Of a DNA stretch of 64,000 bases, positions 10,058-20,837 are shown piece after piece (position 1 is the first letter of the stretch; each line of letters begins with the position of its first letter). The stretch covers positions 1-64,000 of the forward strand of contig NZ_MLHN01000026.1 in assembly GCF_001999285.1 (NCBI RefSeq), in the 5' to 3' direction. The position numbers and the translations under genes are program-made. The stretch comes from Rodentibacter genomosp. 1. GTDB taxonomy: Bacteria; Pseudomonadota; Gammaproteobacteria; Enterobacterales; Pasteurellaceae. Under the pieces are notes generated by a model. That model saw only the letters and a list, made by a program, of their open reading frames with translations, was not told the origin of the DNA and did no database searches.

Positions 10058-12523
10058 TTAATGGATTTTAATCGGCTCAATCTTCCAAATATTTTTCGCA
10101 TATTCCAGAATTGTTCTATCTGACGAGAAGAATCCCATATTGATGATGTTTTGGATAGTACTTTCAACCCATTGATCACGCTGTTTATATTTCTCATCAA
10201 CGGTATTTTGAGCTTCCACATAGCTACGAAAATCCTCAAAGGCTTGATAATAATCGTGGTATTGTAAACCTTGCAACAATGCTAAATAACGTTGCGGCTC
10301 TTCAGGAGAAAACACGCCTGAGATAATTTGATCCACGACAGTGCGTAACTCAACATCATTTTGGTAATAATCAAACGGGCGATAGCCATCACGACGGAGT
10401 TGTTCCACCTGTTCTACGGTGTTGCCAAAAATGAAGATGTGATCTTCCCCAACATTATCTAAAATTTCTACATTTGCCCCATCCAAGGTTCCAAGTGTCA
10501 ATGCGCCATTGAGGGCAAATTTCATATTACTGGTTCCTGAGGCCTCTGTCCCAGCAAGAGAAATTTGTTCGGAAATATCCGCTGCCGGTATGATAAGCTG
10601 AGCGAGACTTACACTATAATTAGGGATAAACACCACTTTTAATCTGCCTTGTAAACGTTCATCATTATTGATAACACTCGCCACATCATTTATCAAACGA
10701 ATGGTCTGTTTCGCCGCATAATAAGCTGATGCGGCTTTCCCAGCCAGAATAAACACACGAGGTTGCCAATCTTTCTCAGGATTCGCAATCATCGCATTGT
10801 AACGGGCAATAATATGTAGCACATTCAACATTTGACGCTTATATTCGTGAATTCGTTTTACTTGCACATCAAATAATGCATTCGGGTTCAGTTCAATGCC
10901 AAGTTCTTGTTTAACATAATCGGCAAGTTTAACCTTGTTGGTATATTTAATATCGGCAATTGCCTGTTTGAAAGCCTGTTCATGTACTACGGTTTCTAAC
11001 TTCTTAATTTGACTTAGATCACAACGCCATTCCGTGCCAATGTATTTGTCAAACAATGTCGCTAACTGTGGATTTGCGACTGCTAACCAGCGACGTGGCG
11101 TAATCCCATTCGTGACATTGGTAAAACGTTCCGGATAAATACGGGCAAAATCTGCGAAAGTCGATGTCACCATTAAATCGGAATGGATAGCTGCCACACC
11201 ATTAATTTTATGCGACCCAACTACAGATAACCATCCCATTCGAACTTTACGTTGATAGCCTTCTTCAATAAGTGATACACGGCGAATAAAGTCATTATCC
11301 GTTGTAATATAAGTACGTACATATTCCAAGAAATGGTCGTTAATGTCGAAAATCATCTGTAAATGACGTGGTAATACTTTTGCCATCATCTCCACAGGCC
11401 AAGTTTCCAATGCTTCTGACATTAGGGTATGACAAGTATAAGAGAAAATTCGGCGCGTCATATCCCAAGCTTTTTGCCACTCAAATCCTTCCTCATCAAT
11501 CAGAACACGCATTAATTCCGGAATCGCTAATGCCGGATGGGTATCGTTTAAGTGAATAGCCACTTTATCTGCCAAACTTTCAAGACTATTATTGTGTGTG
11601 TATTTGTGTCGTCGAATAATATCTTGTAATGAGGCAGAAACTAAGAAGTACTCTTGACGCAAACGCAGTTCACGCCCGTTCCAAGTTGAATCATCCGGAT
11701 AAAGAACACGCGACAAGTTTTTGCTGGAGACCCGTGCCTCTACCGCCGCTAAATGCTCCCCACGATTAAATTCCTCAAGATTAAAACTTTCCCCGCCATG
11801 GGCAGACCACAAACGCAACGTCGCCGCCGAATCATTTTTATAACCCGGAATCATTTGATCGTAAGCAAGTGCGGTCACTTCTTCTTGTGGATTCCATACA
11901 CATTTTTTTCCTTCAAAGTGAATGTTCCCACCAAAAGCTACATAGAATCGTTTTGATGGTCGTAAAAACTCCCATGGTGCACCTTTTTCTAACCAAGCAT
12001 CAGGGCGTTCAACTTGCTGACCATTTTCAATTTTTTGGCGAAACATACCGTATTCATAACGAATCCCATATCCCATACCGGGTAAACCTAATGTCGCAAT
12101 TGAGTCCATAAAGCAAGCGGCCAAACGCCCCAAACCACCATTGCCTAAGCCGGGATCGACCTCTTTTGAAATAATATCTTCCAAATCAACATTTAACTCA
12201 CTTAAGGCTTCTTTCGTCAGACTATAAACATCTTCTGCAATCAGTGCATTAGAGAGGGTGCGACCAATTAAAAATTCCATAGATAAATAATAAACCCGAC
12301 GAGCATCATCTGCACGAGCCTGACGAGCCTTGCTAATCCATCCTTCGGTAACAAGATCCCGCACTGCATATAAAGTGGCATTAAGCCAATCACGCTGGCT
12401 CGCTTCTCGTGGAGAACGGCCAATAGAAAAAATTAACTTATAAACAATTGATTTTTTTAATGCTTGAACGTCCAATTCCGGACGATTATAAAGAAATGGA
12501 GAATCAAAATTGTCCATTATCAT
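10058..12523 (-). CDS. glgP: Glycogen phosphorylase
   Basis: Releases glucose-1-phosphate from glycogen with pyridoxal phosphate as cofactor. Family segments seen: [44 protein letters not shown] and [20 protein letters not shown], which holds the PLP lysine. From the ATG at 12523 the protein is 821 residues. That ATG has an AGG nine bases upstream; the in-frame TTG at 12538 is rejected. Distal gene of the glg cluster, separated from glgA by 309 bases that hold a hairpin and a possible separate promoter, so it may be uncoupled from the synthetic genes. Confidence 0.97.
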   Translation of the reverse strand: MIMDNFDSPFLYNRPELDVQALKKSIVYKLIFSIGRSPREASQRDWLNATLYAVRDLVTEGWISKARQARADDARRVYYLSMEFLIGRTLSNALIAEDVYSLTKEALSELNVDLEDIISKEVDPGLGNGGLGRLAACFMDSIATLGLPGMGYGIRYEYGMFRQKIENGQQVERPDAWLEKGAPWEFLRPSKRFYVAFGGNIHFEGKKCVWNPQEEVTALAYDQMIPGYKNDSAATLRLWSAHGGESFNLEEFNRGEHLAAVEARVSSKNLSRVLYPDDSTWNGRELRLRQEYFLVSASLQDIIRRHKYTHNNSLESLADKVAIHLNDTHPALAIPELMRVLIDEEGFEWQKAWDMTRRIFSYTCHTLMSEALETWPVEMMAKVLPRHLQMIFDINDHFLEYVRTYITTDNDFIRRVSLIEEGYQRKVRMGWLSVVGSHKINGVAAIHSDLMVTSTFADFARIYPERFTNVTNGITPRRWLAVANPQLATLFDKYIGTEWRCDLSQIKKLETVVHEQAFKQAIADIKYTNKVKLADYVKQELGIELNPNALFDVQVKRIHEYKRQMLNVLHIIARYNAMIANPEKDWQPRVFILAGKAASAYYAAKQTIRLINDVASVINNDERLQGRLKVVFIPNYSVSLAQLIIPAADISEQISLAGTEASGTSNMKFALNGALTLGTLDGANVEILDNVGEDHIFIFGNTVEQVEQLRRDGYRPFDYYQNDVELRTVVDQIISGVFSPEEPQRYLALLQGLQYHDYYQAFEDFRSYVEAQNTVDEKYKQRDQWVESTIQNIINMGFFSSDRTILEYAKNIWKIEPIKIH

Positions 12524-12832
12524 AATAATAAACCTCAATAAAAAAGTAGAAATGATTGATAGTTAGGAGGGATAGCTAAACAACGCAAAACTCCATTTAG
12601 CAATAAAATAAGCGGTATTTTAAAAGTGCGTCAAATCCGAAAAAACCACATTATCTATTTTTTGAATATCCTTATTTTAATTGACTACTAAAGCATTAGC
12701 TCCACAGCAAAACGCACAAATTTTAGCCTTTATTTAACAAAAAACAACCAAAATTACACTGTTTGAGAAAAATAATTCACAAACAGTGCATATCTAGAAA
12801 AATTGATTAGTACGAGAAATCCCCTCATCAAT
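12524..12832. other. glgA-glgP intergenic region (no gene)
   Basis: No coding sequence is seen. The region contains a hairpin at 12757-12788 and a candidate minus-strand promoter for glgP: TTGACG (12634-12629), 18 bases, TATTTT (12610-12605). The rest is A+T-rich. Confidence 0.5.
12757..12788 (-). terminator. Hairpin after glgA
   Basis: Perfect 9-bp arms CACTGTTTG / CAAACAGTG flank a 14-base loop. On the minus strand it is followed by TAATTTTGG. It lies 45 bases after glgA and could terminate or attenuate transcription before glgP. The T tract is poor, so this is tentative. Confidence 0.45.
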
Positions 12833-14263
12833 TTATAGACGTTGATATAATGAAAAATACTCAGTGGCCGCTTTACACCAGCTGAAATCTTGTTCCATCG
12901 CATTGGCACGAACCATTGACCAAGTGCGCGGTTTTTGCCAAAGCGCAAAGGCTTGTTGCAAACTTTGACGAAAAGCTTCTGGCGTAGCAAGCTCAAATAC
13001 AAAACCTGTTGCCAAACGATTTTTAATACTTTCGGCTGTACTATTCACTACCGTATCAGCCAAGCCGCCCGTTTTACGCACCAGTGGTAAGGTGCCATAT
13101 TGCAATCCATAAAGTTGCGTTAAACCACAAGGTTCAAAACGACTTGGAACGAGAATCACATCCCCACCTGCAACCATTAAATGTGAAAGCGCCTCATCAT
13201 AACCAATTTTCACTGCAATATTCTGCGGATAGTTTTCTGCAAGCTGGCGAATACCGGCTTCCAAATGTGGTGTGCCTGAACCCAAAATCATCAGTTGCCC
13301 ACCTTGTTTCACAATTTCATCGGCACTTTCAATGAGCAAATCCACACCCTTTTGTTCTGTCAAGCGAGTCACCATAACAAACGCCAATGCCTGTTCGTCT
13401 TGTGGTAAATTGAAATAGGCTTGTAAATCCGCCTTATTTTTCTTTTTGCCCGCCATAGATTTCAACTTATAGCGGTGTGCAATATAGCTATCGCAACTTG
13501 GATGCCAAATCGTTGCATCAACGCCATTGAGAATCCCAACTAAACGATTATTCACTTTCAATCCACTCAGTAAGCCTTGCAAGCCATAGGCAAACTCCGG
13601 TGTGGTAATTTCTTCCGCATAAGTCGGGCTCACTGCCGTTACCGCATCAGAATAGTACAACCCTGCTTTAAGATATGAAATCTGTCCATAAAGCTCTAAT
13701 CCCTCTACATGGAACATTCCTGAAGGTAAACCGATTTCATGTAAATGATGATAAGAAAATTGCCCTTGATAAGCTAAATTATGAATGGTAAAGACAGATT
13801 TCGCCGGTCGCCCTTTATTAAATAAATACGCTGCACACAACCCTGCGTGCCAATCGTGGGCATGAACGACGTCAGCCCGCCACCAACTGTCTAAACCAGT
13901 CGTCAGTTCTGCCCCCACCCAACCGAGCAATGCAAAACGCTTATAATTATCACCATAATCATTGTAGTAAACATCGTGGTAAGGGTTTCCTTCACGCTGA
14001 TACAAATGTGGCGCGTCAATCAAATAAACGCCAACCCCATTGTATTCACCATAACGTAGCACAATATGCCCGGCAAAATTATCAAATTCTGCCACAACCT
14101 GTGTATTTGGAATGCCTGCCACAATCGCAGGATAAGCGGGTAATAAGACTCGAGCCTCCAACCCAATTTGATTTTGCGCTTGAGGCAAAGCACCCAATAC
14201 ATCTGCCAAGCCCCCCGTTTTTAACAGTGGATAAAATTCCGAGCAAACATGTAGTATTTTCAT
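12833..14263 (-). CDS. glgA: Glycogen synthase (ADP-glucose)
   Basis: Extends alpha-1,4-glucan chains from ADP-glucose. The GT5 signature KTGGLADV is at residues 15-22. The C-terminal domain has RLTEQKG and VPSRFEPCGLTQLYGLQYGT. The protein is 476 residues from the ATG at 14263, with GAGGAAAA upstream. An in-frame extension to 14377 runs through a palindromic repeat and is rejected. Third synthetic gene of the operon after glgC. Confidence 0.97.
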   Translation of the reverse strand: MKILHVCSEFYPLLKTGGLADVLGALPQAQNQIGLEARVLLPAYPAIVAGIPNTQVVAEFDNFAGHIVLRYGEYNGVGVYLIDAPHLYQREGNPYHDVYYNDYGDNYKRFALLGWVGAELTTGLDSWWRADVVHAHDWHAGLCAAYLFNKGRPAKSVFTIHNLAYQGQFSYHHLHEIGLPSGMFHVEGLELYGQISYLKAGLYYSDAVTAVSPTYAEEITTPEFAYGLQGLLSGLKVNNRLVGILNGVDATIWHPSCDSYIAHRYKLKSMAGKKKNKADLQAYFNLPQDEQALAFVMVTRLTEQKGVDLLIESADEIVKQGGQLMILGSGTPHLEAGIRQLAENYPQNIAVKIGYDEALSHLMVAGGDVILVPSRFEPCGLTQLYGLQYGTLPLVRKTGGLADTVVNSTAESIKNRLATGFVFELATPEAFRQSLQQAFALWQKPRTWSMVRANAMEQDFSWCKAATEYFSLYQRL

Positions 14264-14337
14264 TTTTCTATTTTCCTCTAATCCATTTATGAGAGAAAGC
14301 AAAATCACAGCATTACGTAGCAACAAACTCTCACGAC

Positions 14338-14368
14338 ATTGTAGGAATGCTCTGCGTGTTCCTACAAT
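14338..14368. repeat. Palindromic repeat in the glgC-glgA gap
   Basis: Perfect 10-bp arms ATTGTAGGAA / TTCCTACAAT surround an 11-base centre containing CTGCGTG. The layout and central CTGCGTG resemble the palindromes at 27307-27387 and 32176-32194, so it looks like a diverged member of the same intergenic repeat family. Confidence 0.5.
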
Positions 14369-14418
14369 CGCCGCCAACCTGCTTTGTACAACAGCAACAT
14401 AATATCGAAAACATTAAT

Positions 14419-14446
14419 AAAGTGCGGTCGAAATCAACCGCACTTT
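14419..14446. terminator. Paired uptake signals after glgC
   Basis: AAAGTGCGGT and ACCGCACTTT face each other with an 8-base loop, 8 bases after the glgC stop. They could form a partial terminator within the operon, lowering glgA and glgP expression relative to glgC. Confidence 0.6.
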
Positions 14447-14453
14447 TCACAGC

Positions 14454-15755
14454 TTAATCTAAATGAGCCTCAGAAATAATTTCTTCACCTTCAAGTTTCT
14501 TTAGCATTTTCGGTGTGACTAAAATCACTTTACCCGTTGAGCTAATACGGAAGCGTTTACGATCTTCTTCCAAATTCACACCAATTTGCATACCGTCCGG
14601 AATATGGCAATCGCGATCAATAATACAGTTTTTCAGCACACAATTTTTGCCAATTCGAACCTCAGGTAATACCACGCAATACTCAACTTTTGAAAAAGAA
14701 TCGACTTTAATACGGTCAAATAACACAGAATTACTAATTGAAGCGTCGGTAATCACGCAGCCTCCACCGATAAGTGAGTTATCCACCGGATGAACATTCG
14801 TCTGTTTGTAGAAAAATTTGGACGGATACGCCTGTGTCGGGTTACCACGAATCGGCCAGCTTTGATCATAAATATCAAGCTGCGGATTTTCAGACACTAA
14901 ATCAATATTAGATTGCCAGAAACTATCAAGAGTACCCACATCACGCCAGTAAATTTCTCCCTCAGTATTCCGTCCCATACAAGAACGACTGAACGGATGA
15001 GCGTAAAGGGTTTCTTCTTCCAAACATTTTGGTAACACATTTTTACCAAAATCATGGCTAGTTTCCGGTGTATTCACTTCACGCTCCAGCATTTCGTAGA
15101 GATAATCTGCATCAAATACATAAATCCCCATTGAAGCCAAAGAAACATCAGGCTTACCGACCATCGCTGGCGGATCTTTTGGTTTTTCTACAAAGGCTTT
15201 CACTTTTAGGTTTTCATTAACGGCCATCACCCCAAACTCGTGAGCTTCTGAACGAGGCACTTCAATACAGCCAACCGTACATTTCGCACCACTGTTGACG
15301 TGATCCATTAACATGACACTATAATCTTGTTTATAAATATGGTCGCCCGCTAAAATCAAGACATATTTCGGACGATAGTGATCACGAATAATTGCCATAT
15401 TTTGATAGACTGCATCCGCCGTGCCACGATACCAAGTGGAATCATCAATTTGTTGACGAGCCGGGAGCATATCCACAAATTCTCCCCGTTCTTGCGGTAG
15501 GAATGACCAACCTGTTTGTAAATGACGAAGCAAAGAATGGGCGGCATATTGTGTCACGACACCAATACGGTTTAAACCGGAATTGATACAATTAGAAAGT
15601 GCAAAATCAATAATGCGGCGGTTGCCACCAAAATAAAGGGCAGGTTTAGCCCGTTTATCGGTCAATTCGTGTAAACGTGAACCGCGTCCCCCCGCTAAAA
15701 TTAACACTAAGGTATTTTTGACTAAGTCATATTTGTTAAGGTCGCCAGCTTTCAT
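14454..15755 (-). CDS. glgC: Glucose-1-phosphate adenylyltransferase
   Basis: Makes ADP-glucose from glucose-1-phosphate and ATP, the control point of bacterial glycogen synthesis. The nucleotide-binding start LILAGGRGSRLHELTDKRAKP is followed by the substrate motif VEKPKDPP and a C-terminal left-handed beta-helix (SNSVLFDRIKV, NCIIDRDC). The ATG at 15755 has GGAG at good distance; the ATG four codons upstream overlaps that site and is rejected. The length is 433 residues. It lies 39 bases after glgX. Confidence 0.97.
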   Translation of the reverse strand: MKAGDLNKYDLVKNTLVLILAGGRGSRLHELTDKRAKPALYFGGNRRIIDFALSNCINSGLNRIGVVTQYAAHSLLRHLQTGWSFLPQERGEFVDMLPARQQIDDSTWYRGTADAVYQNMAIIRDHYRPKYVLILAGDHIYKQDYSVMLMDHVNSGAKCTVGCIEVPRSEAHEFGVMAVNENLKVKAFVEKPKDPPAMVGKPDVSLASMGIYVFDADYLYEMLEREVNTPETSHDFGKNVLPKCLEEETLYAHPFSRSCMGRNTEGEIYWRDVGTLDSFWQSNIDLVSENPQLDIYDQSWPIRGNPTQAYPSKFFYKQTNVHPVDNSLIGGGCVITDASISNSVLFDRIKVDSFSKVEYCVVLPEVRIGKNCVLKNCIIDRDCHIPDGMQIGVNLEEDRKRFRISSTGKVILVTPKMLKKLEGEEIISEAHLD

Positions 15756-15794
15756 AAAGATCTCCATTATATTTAGGGTCTTGTGGACATTTTG

Positions 15795-17771
15795 TTATTC
15801 ATTACTCAAAACACTGCATCCCATGGCAGAAAGCACTGCCTGCTGTGTCGTGAGAGCCAAATTATGCGTACCGACTCGAGCCTTCCATTTCCCTTTCGGC
15901 AAACTGAAATGCTGCCCTTCCGCCTTAGCATTCATCAATAAAAGCCAACGATTATCTAAAACTACCTGTAATGCTTTGGTTTCTCGATTTTGCCAATCTT
16001 CAAGAGTCATCGGTTGACCGTCAACGTTGAGCCATTGCACGTTATCATCCGACCACCATTGATCCCGTATCAAACTGATCATTTTTTTGCGCAATTCAAT
16101 TGTTTTTTTGGTCAGTTCAAATAAGTTGTTATTAAAATCAGCCCACTTAAGCCAAGTCATATCGTTATCTTGGCAATAAGCGTTATTATTGCCGTATTGC
16201 GTATTACCAAACTCATCGCCGGCCAGCAACATTGGTGTGCCATTCGCCAGCAATAAACTCATTAATAAACCGCTTTGCGCAAAAGTGCGGTCATTTTCTA
16301 CCGCACTTTTTTGCGGTTCTGTTAGGCTTTCGGCAGAGCCTTCTATACCGTGGTTATAACTGTAATTTTCGTTGCGTCCGTCCCGATTTTGCTCACCATT
16401 TGCTTCGTTATGTTTTTCGTTATAGCTCACCAAATCTTTTAGGGTGAAACCATCATGAGCAGTAATAAAGTTGAGTGAACAATGAGGTAAGCGATCATTT
16501 TTCTTAAATAGATCACTAGAACCAGCAAAACGTTCTGCAAATGCACCAATCTCACCACTTTGCCAGAGCCAAAAACGGCAAAGATCATCTCGGAAACGGT
16601 CATTCCATTCAGCAAAATAATTTGGAAAATGTCCCACCTGATAGCCGTAATCGCCAATATCCCAAGGTTCAGCGATGAGTTTGATGTTTTGTAAACTTGG
16701 TGTATTAGCAATATCTACAAAAAGTTGAGCAAAGGCATTAAAATCCGGTTTATCCCGTCCAAGTACACTTGCCAAATCAAAACGGAAACCATCTACGTGG
16801 CACTGCTCCACCCAATAACACAAGCAATCCAACACCCATTTTCGCCCCACATCAGAGGACAAATTCAGCATATTGCCACAGCCCGTCCAGTTGATGTAAT
16901 GTCCATTATCGTTACGCCAATAATAGGTTTGATCATCAATGCCACGTTGGCAAAATGTCGGGAAATGCTGTTCAGATTCGGCTGAATGATTAAAAACTAC
17001 GTCTAAAATCACTTCAATGCCGGCTTGGTGAAAGGTTTTCACCATCGTTTTAAATTCAGTGAGAGGGTTATTTGTTGCGGCATATTTAGGTTCTACAGCA
17101 AACATTGCCAGAGGATTGTAGCCCCAATAATTTTGTAATCCTCGTTCTTGCAAATGTGGCTCATTAATGTGGAAATTGACCGGTAACAATTCCACCGCAG
17201 TAATGCCTAATTCTTGTAAATAGGCAAGATTAATAGGATGAACCAATCCACTATAAGAGCCTCGCAAAGCAGTTGGAATTCTCTCATTTAACTGACTAAA
17301 TCCCTTTACGTGCAATTCATACACAATTGTTTCACTCCAAGGAATCATTGGTTTTTTGTCGCCACCCCAATCAAAATCTTCCTCAATAATAACCGCTCTT
17401 GGGGCAAGGTGAGCATTATCACGTGAGTCACTTAACAAAAACCATTCTCGACTGTCTTCGCAACTTAAATCAGGCTTACGGCTCACGGCTTTCGCATAAG
17501 GATCGAGCATTAATTTCTGTGGATTTGCCTGTCCGCCATAAATACGAAAACCATATTCTGTACCGATTTGTACGCCTGTCACTGCCAGATGCCAAACATT
17601 TTCAGTACGAATCATTGAAAAACGGCTTTCAGTTTCACCTTCAAATAAGCAAAGTTCAACCGCACTTGCTGCCGCTGAAAATAGGGCAAAATTAGTAATT
17701 TTTTCACCGTCTTCAATTTGTTGTGAGTAGCCATAAGGGGTTGGTGAACCCGAGTGATACATTTTAAACAT
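15795..17771 (-). CDS. glgX: Glycogen debranching enzyme
   Basis: Hydrolyses alpha-1,6 branch points of phosphorylase limit dextrins. It has an N-terminal CBM48-like domain and a GH13 barrel with catalytic motifs VDGFRFDLASVLG (nucleophile Asp), LIAEPWDIG (acid Glu) and FITAHDGF (transition-state Asp). Length is 658. No clear ribosome binding site precedes the ATG at 17771; another in-frame ATG is at 17762. At about residues 487-497 the coding sequence holds two opposed uptake signals that form an 11-bp hairpin, unusual inside a gene. Confidence 0.96.
   Translation of the reverse strand: MFKMYHSGSPTPYGYSQQIEDGEKITNFALFSAAASAVELCLFEGETESRFSMIRTENVWHLAVTGVQIGTEYGFRIYGGQANPQKLMLDPYAKAVSRKPDLSCEDSREWFLLSDSRDNAHLAPRAVIIEEDFDWGGDKKPMIPWSETIVYELHVKGFSQLNERIPTALRGSYSGLVHPINLAYLQELGITAVELLPVNFHINEPHLQERGLQNYWGYNPLAMFAVEPKYAATNNPLTEFKTMVKTFHQAGIEVILDVVFNHSAESEQHFPTFCQRGIDDQTYYWRNDNGHYINWTGCGNMLNLSSDVGRKWVLDCLCYWVEQCHVDGFRFDLASVLGRDKPDFNAFAQLFVDIANTPSLQNIKLIAEPWDIGDYGYQVGHFPNYFAEWNDRFRDDLCRFWLWQSGEIGAFAERFAGSSDLFKKNDRLPHCSLNFITAHDGFTLKDLVSYNEKHNEANGEQNRDGRNENYSYNHGIEGSAESLTEPQKSAVENDRTFAQSGLLMSLLLANGTPMLLAGDEFGNTQYGNNNAYCQDNDMTWLKWADFNNNLFELTKKTIELRKKMISLIRDQWWSDDNVQWLNVDGQPMTLEDWQNRETKALQVVLDNRWLLLMNAKAEGQHFSLPKGKWKARVGTHNLALTTQQAVLSAMGCSVLSNE
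16281..16310. repeat. Paired uptake signals inside glgX coding sequence
   Basis: AAAAGTGCGGT (16281-16291) and ACCGCACTTTT (16300-16310) form a perfect 11-bp stem with an 8-base loop, in frame within glgX. Such pairs usually lie between genes as terminators. Confidence 0.9.
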
Positions 17772-17834
17772 TTTATTTTTACAGGAGGCTGGGATTATAG
17801 TAATCCCCCTTCAAATTAAATGATTATTCATTAC

Positions 17835-17870
17835 TGGGGAGGGAAAATCTTATTTTATTTCACCTCCCCA
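17835..17870. repeat. Inverted repeat between glgB and glgX
   Basis: TGGGGAGG and CCTCCCCA are perfect 8-bp arms around a 20-base A+T-rich loop, 6 bases after the glgB stop. There is no T tract. It may slow 3' decay of the glgB message or act as a weak attenuator. Confidence 0.45.
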
Positions 17871-17875
17871 CCTCA

Positions 17876-20083
17876 TTATTCTGCTTTTAGTTTCAAATAA
17901 AGCGTAGCCAATGGAGGGATCGAAACAGAAATAGAGTTTTTCCGTCCATGGCTTTCGATTGGTTCGCTTTGCACACAACCAAAGTTGCCGAGATTGGAAC
18001 CTTGGTAATACATAGAATCTGTATTTAAGATTTCTTCATATTGTCCCGCTGCATTCAGCCCAATACGATAATCATAACGAGGCACCGGTGTAAAATTGCT
18101 AATCACGATAATACGTTCACATTCCCCCGTCTCATCAACTTCACTGCAACGTTCAAAAGCGAAAACAGAGTTTGCGGCATCATCTACCACCAGCCAATCA
18201 AAGCCTTCAGCAACATGATCTAGTTCAAAGAGCGGTCGATTTTGTCGATAAATATGGTTTAAATCTTTCACCAATTTCAGCACACCTTTGTGCCAGCCAC
18301 CGCCAATGTTTTCATCAAGCAAGAACCAATCTAAACTTTCCTCGTAATTCCACTCTCTACCTTGTGCAAATTCATTTCCCATAAAGAGTAATTTTTTGCC
18401 TGGATATCCCCACATATAACCATAATAAGCACGTAAGTTGGCGAATTTTTGCCACGTATCGCCCGGCATTTTACCGAGAAGTGAGGATTTTCCGTGCACG
18501 ACTTCATCATGAGAAAGAGGCAACACAAAATTTTCACTATATTGATAAACCATACCAAACGTCATTTTATTGTGATGATACTGACGATAAATCGGATCAA
18601 GTTGCATATAAGCAAGGGTGTCGTTCATCCAGCCCATATTCCACTTGAAATTGAAACCTAAGCCACTCTTTTCACTTGGATGAGTTACACCGGCAAATGA
18701 AGTTGACTCCTCTGCAATCGAAATTGCCCCCTCCATCTCATGATGAATTTTCCAGTTGGTGTGTTTTAAAAATTCAATCGCTTCAAGGTTTTCACGTCCG
18801 CCATATTGATTTGGAATCCACTGTCCCTCGGCACGGCTGTAATCACGGTAGATCATTGACGCCACCGCATCAACTCGAATACCATCTAATCCGAAACGTT
18901 CTAGCCAATACAGCGCATTACTGGAAAGAAAATTACGTACTTCGTTACGTCCATAGTTATAAATCAAGGTGTTCCAATCTTGGTGATAACCTTCACGCGG
19001 ATCTGCATGCTCATACAATGCTGTACCATCAAAGGCGACTAACCCATGGGTATCACTTGGGAAATGCCCCGGTACCCAATCTAGGATTACGTTAATACCT
19101 GCTTCATGAGCCCGTTTGACCAATCGACGGAAGCCTTCAGCCGTGCCGAAACGACTGGTAGGAGAATAGAGTCCCAATGGTTGATACCCCCATGAACCAT
19201 CGTAGGGAAACTCGGAAAGCGGCATAAATTCAATATGGGTAAAGCCCATATCTTTCACATAGGGAATAAGCTCATCAGCAATCTGGTCATAATCAAGCCA
19301 AAAATTATTCTCGAGATTACGCCGCCATGATCCTAAATGCACCTCATAAATTGAAATCGGTTGGTTTATTTGGTTTGCTTTACAGCGGGTTTCTGTCATT
19401 TCGACCACATTAGGGAGCACACTCACTTGCGAGGCCGTATCTGGGCGAAGTTGCGAGCCGAACGCATAAGGATCCGCTTTTAAGCGAAGATTACCGTGGC
19501 AATCAATCAGTTCAAATTTATAGAGTTGTCCAAGACTGGCTTTAGGTAGAAATAATTCCCATACGCCACTGTGCGAATGGAATCTCATTGGATGGCGACG
19601 ACCGTCCCAATAGTTGAAATCACCAACAATCGACACCCGTTTCGCATTTGGTGCCCACAAGCGAAAGTTCACCCCGCTCACGCCATCACATTCCATAAAG
19701 TGAGCGCCTAGTACTTCATAAGGTCGTAACATTGAGCCTTCAGAAAGCAACCAATGTTCTAAATCGTCAATCATTAAGTGGAAACGATAGGGATCTTCAA
19801 TAATTTGGGCATCATTCCCCCAAAAAACCTGTAATTGATAGACAAAAAATTGGTGGCAATTTGGTATCACACCAGCGAAAAAACCTCGTTCATCTAAACA
19901 ATTTAATTCCGTAACCGGCTCCCCCGACTCTCGTTCTATGACGACAACCCGATCCGCTTCAGGCAATAAAACACGAACTTCAATACCACGCTCTGTTTCG
20001 TGCATACCTAAAGTCGCAAAGGGATCGCCATTCGAGGCATCAAAAAAAGAATCAATGATTGCTTGGGTGATTAAAGTTGTCAT
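17876..20083 (-). CDS. glgB: 1,4-alpha-glucan branching enzyme
   Basis: Introduces alpha-1,6 branches into glycogen. Two N-terminal beta domains (about 1-220, with LGAHFME and [17 protein letters not shown]) precede the GH13 barrel. Catalytic motifs are [21 protein letters not shown] and [11 protein letters not shown]. Length is 735 residues. AAGGAG upstream of the ATG is a good ribosome binding site, but it lies inside the last codons of the unknown ORF upstream, whose stop overlaps the start in ATGA. First recognised gene of the glg operon. Confidence 0.97.
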   Translation of the reverse strand: MTTLITQAIIDSFFDASNGDPFATLGMHETERGIEVRVLLPEADRVVVIERESGEPVTELNCLDERGFFAGVIPNCHQFFVYQLQVFWGNDAQIIEDPYRFHLMIDDLEHWLLSEGSMLRPYEVLGAHFMECDGVSGVNFRLWAPNAKRVSIVGDFNYWDGRRHPMRFHSHSGVWELFLPKASLGQLYKFELIDCHGNLRLKADPYAFGSQLRPDTASQVSVLPNVVEMTETRCKANQINQPISIYEVHLGSWRRNLENNFWLDYDQIADELIPYVKDMGFTHIEFMPLSEFPYDGSWGYQPLGLYSPTSRFGTAEGFRRLVKRAHEAGINVILDWVPGHFPSDTHGLVAFDGTALYEHADPREGYHQDWNTLIYNYGRNEVRNFLSSNALYWLERFGLDGIRVDAVASMIYRDYSRAEGQWIPNQYGGRENLEAIEFLKHTNWKIHHEMEGAISIAEESTSFAGVTHPSEKSGLGFNFKWNMGWMNDTLAYMQLDPIYRQYHHNKMTFGMVYQYSENFVLPLSHDEVVHGKSSLLGKMPGDTWQKFANLRAYYGYMWGYPGKKLLFMGNEFAQGREWNYEESLDWFLLDENIGGGWHKGVLKLVKDLNHIYRQNRPLFELDHVAEGFDWLVVDDAANSVFAFERCSEVDETGECERIIVISNFTPVPRYDYRIGLNAAGQYEEILNTDSMYYQGSNLGNFGCVQSEPIESHGRKNSISVSIPPLATLYLKLKAE

Positions 20084-20553
20084 CGCTTACTCCTTAATGC
20101 TTTGCATGCCTCATTCAAGCATCGCAAAGAAAACTTGGATAAATTATTCGGTATTGTTAGAGAAAGAGGGTTATTCCTATTACGAGAAAATAAATCATGA
20201 TTGGAGCAATAATTCAGCTTTTGAGCATTGCTGCCCCACATATTTTTGTTTTGTAATAACAGTGATTGAAAAACCATCCTTGGTGAGACCAATTGGGTTG
20301 AATAAGGTTGAGATCTTGTTGAAAACAGTAATTGAGAATCGCCGAAAGAGAAGATGGGCAAAGAAAGAGCGGTCGTATTTTGTATAATTTTTTGCGTTTC
20401 GGAAAATTCCTTTTTCCCCCGCAATATCAACCCATAAATGGGCTCTGTTAAAGCCTGCCGAGCCACATCACAGACGATAGGCTCATCAAAATATGCCCAA
20501 CCATCATCAAACTTGCCGAGGCACCGTTTTTTCGATAATTCTAACAATTCCAT
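20080..20553 (-). CDS. Uncharacterised ORF overlapping the glgB start
   Basis: A 157-residue open frame that I do not recognise. Its first 55 residues (from [20 protein letters not shown] through [14 protein letters not shown]) look protein-like: mixed charge, aromatic and structured. The last 90 are rich in Ser, Asn and Gln and look like non-coding sequence kept open, which suggests a real N-terminal segment that has frameshifted or a relic. Its stop overlaps the glgB ATG by four bases, so it could still couple translation. No strong ribosome binding site precedes the ATG. In H. influenzae malQ occupies this position, but no 4-alpha-glucanotransferase motif is present here. Confidence 0.4.
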   Translation of the reverse strand: MELLELSKKRCLGKFDDGWAYFDEPIVCDVARQALTEPIYGLILRGKKEFSETQKIIQNTTALSLPIFSFGDSQLLFSTRSQPYSTQLVSPRMVFQSLLLQNKNMWGSNAQKLNYCSNHDLFSRNRNNPLSLTIPNNLSKFSLRCLNEACKALRSKR

Positions 20554-20585
20554 ATCACTAAAACGTCAAATTACAACTTAATTTC

Positions 20586-20646
20586 ATTCTAGCTTTGTTC
20601 AGAATAAATACAACGGCTTTTATTCAAATTAGTGATCTCTGTCAAA
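20586..20646 (-). promoter_or_regulatory. Possible glg operon promoter with weak CRP-like site
   Basis: On the minus strand TTGTAT (20613-20608), 16 bases and TAGAAT (20591-20586) form a candidate promoter. AGTGATCTCTGTCAAA (20631-20646) matches the CRP half-sites at 8 of 10 positions and lies about 58 bases upstream of the expected start. Both are tentative; the same stretch is also upstream of the divergent upp gene. Confidence 0.3.
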
Positions 20647-20837
20647 ATTTAATTTTATAAGGGCGGCAATAATCCCTCTTTAATAAAATACTTTTAATAG
20701 CAGAATTGAAAGTGATAAATCATTTTTTCATCTATAAATCGCTAGAGTTTTCCTATTTTCTGATTTAGAATTCACCGATTTGATTTTCAATCACTCATAA
20801 TATTCACATTAATTCATTCGCAGTTAAGGGGCAAATC

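Noticed and set aside
14264-14377. N-terminal extension of glgA
   Set aside because: The extra codons run through a palindromic repeat and are absent from glycogen synthases; MKILHVCSE at 14263 is the family start.
19938-20387. A plus-strand 149-codon frame across the glgB start
   Set aside because: It is antisense to the well-supported N-terminus of glgB, lacks a ribosome binding site and shows no protein-like pattern beyond the overlap.
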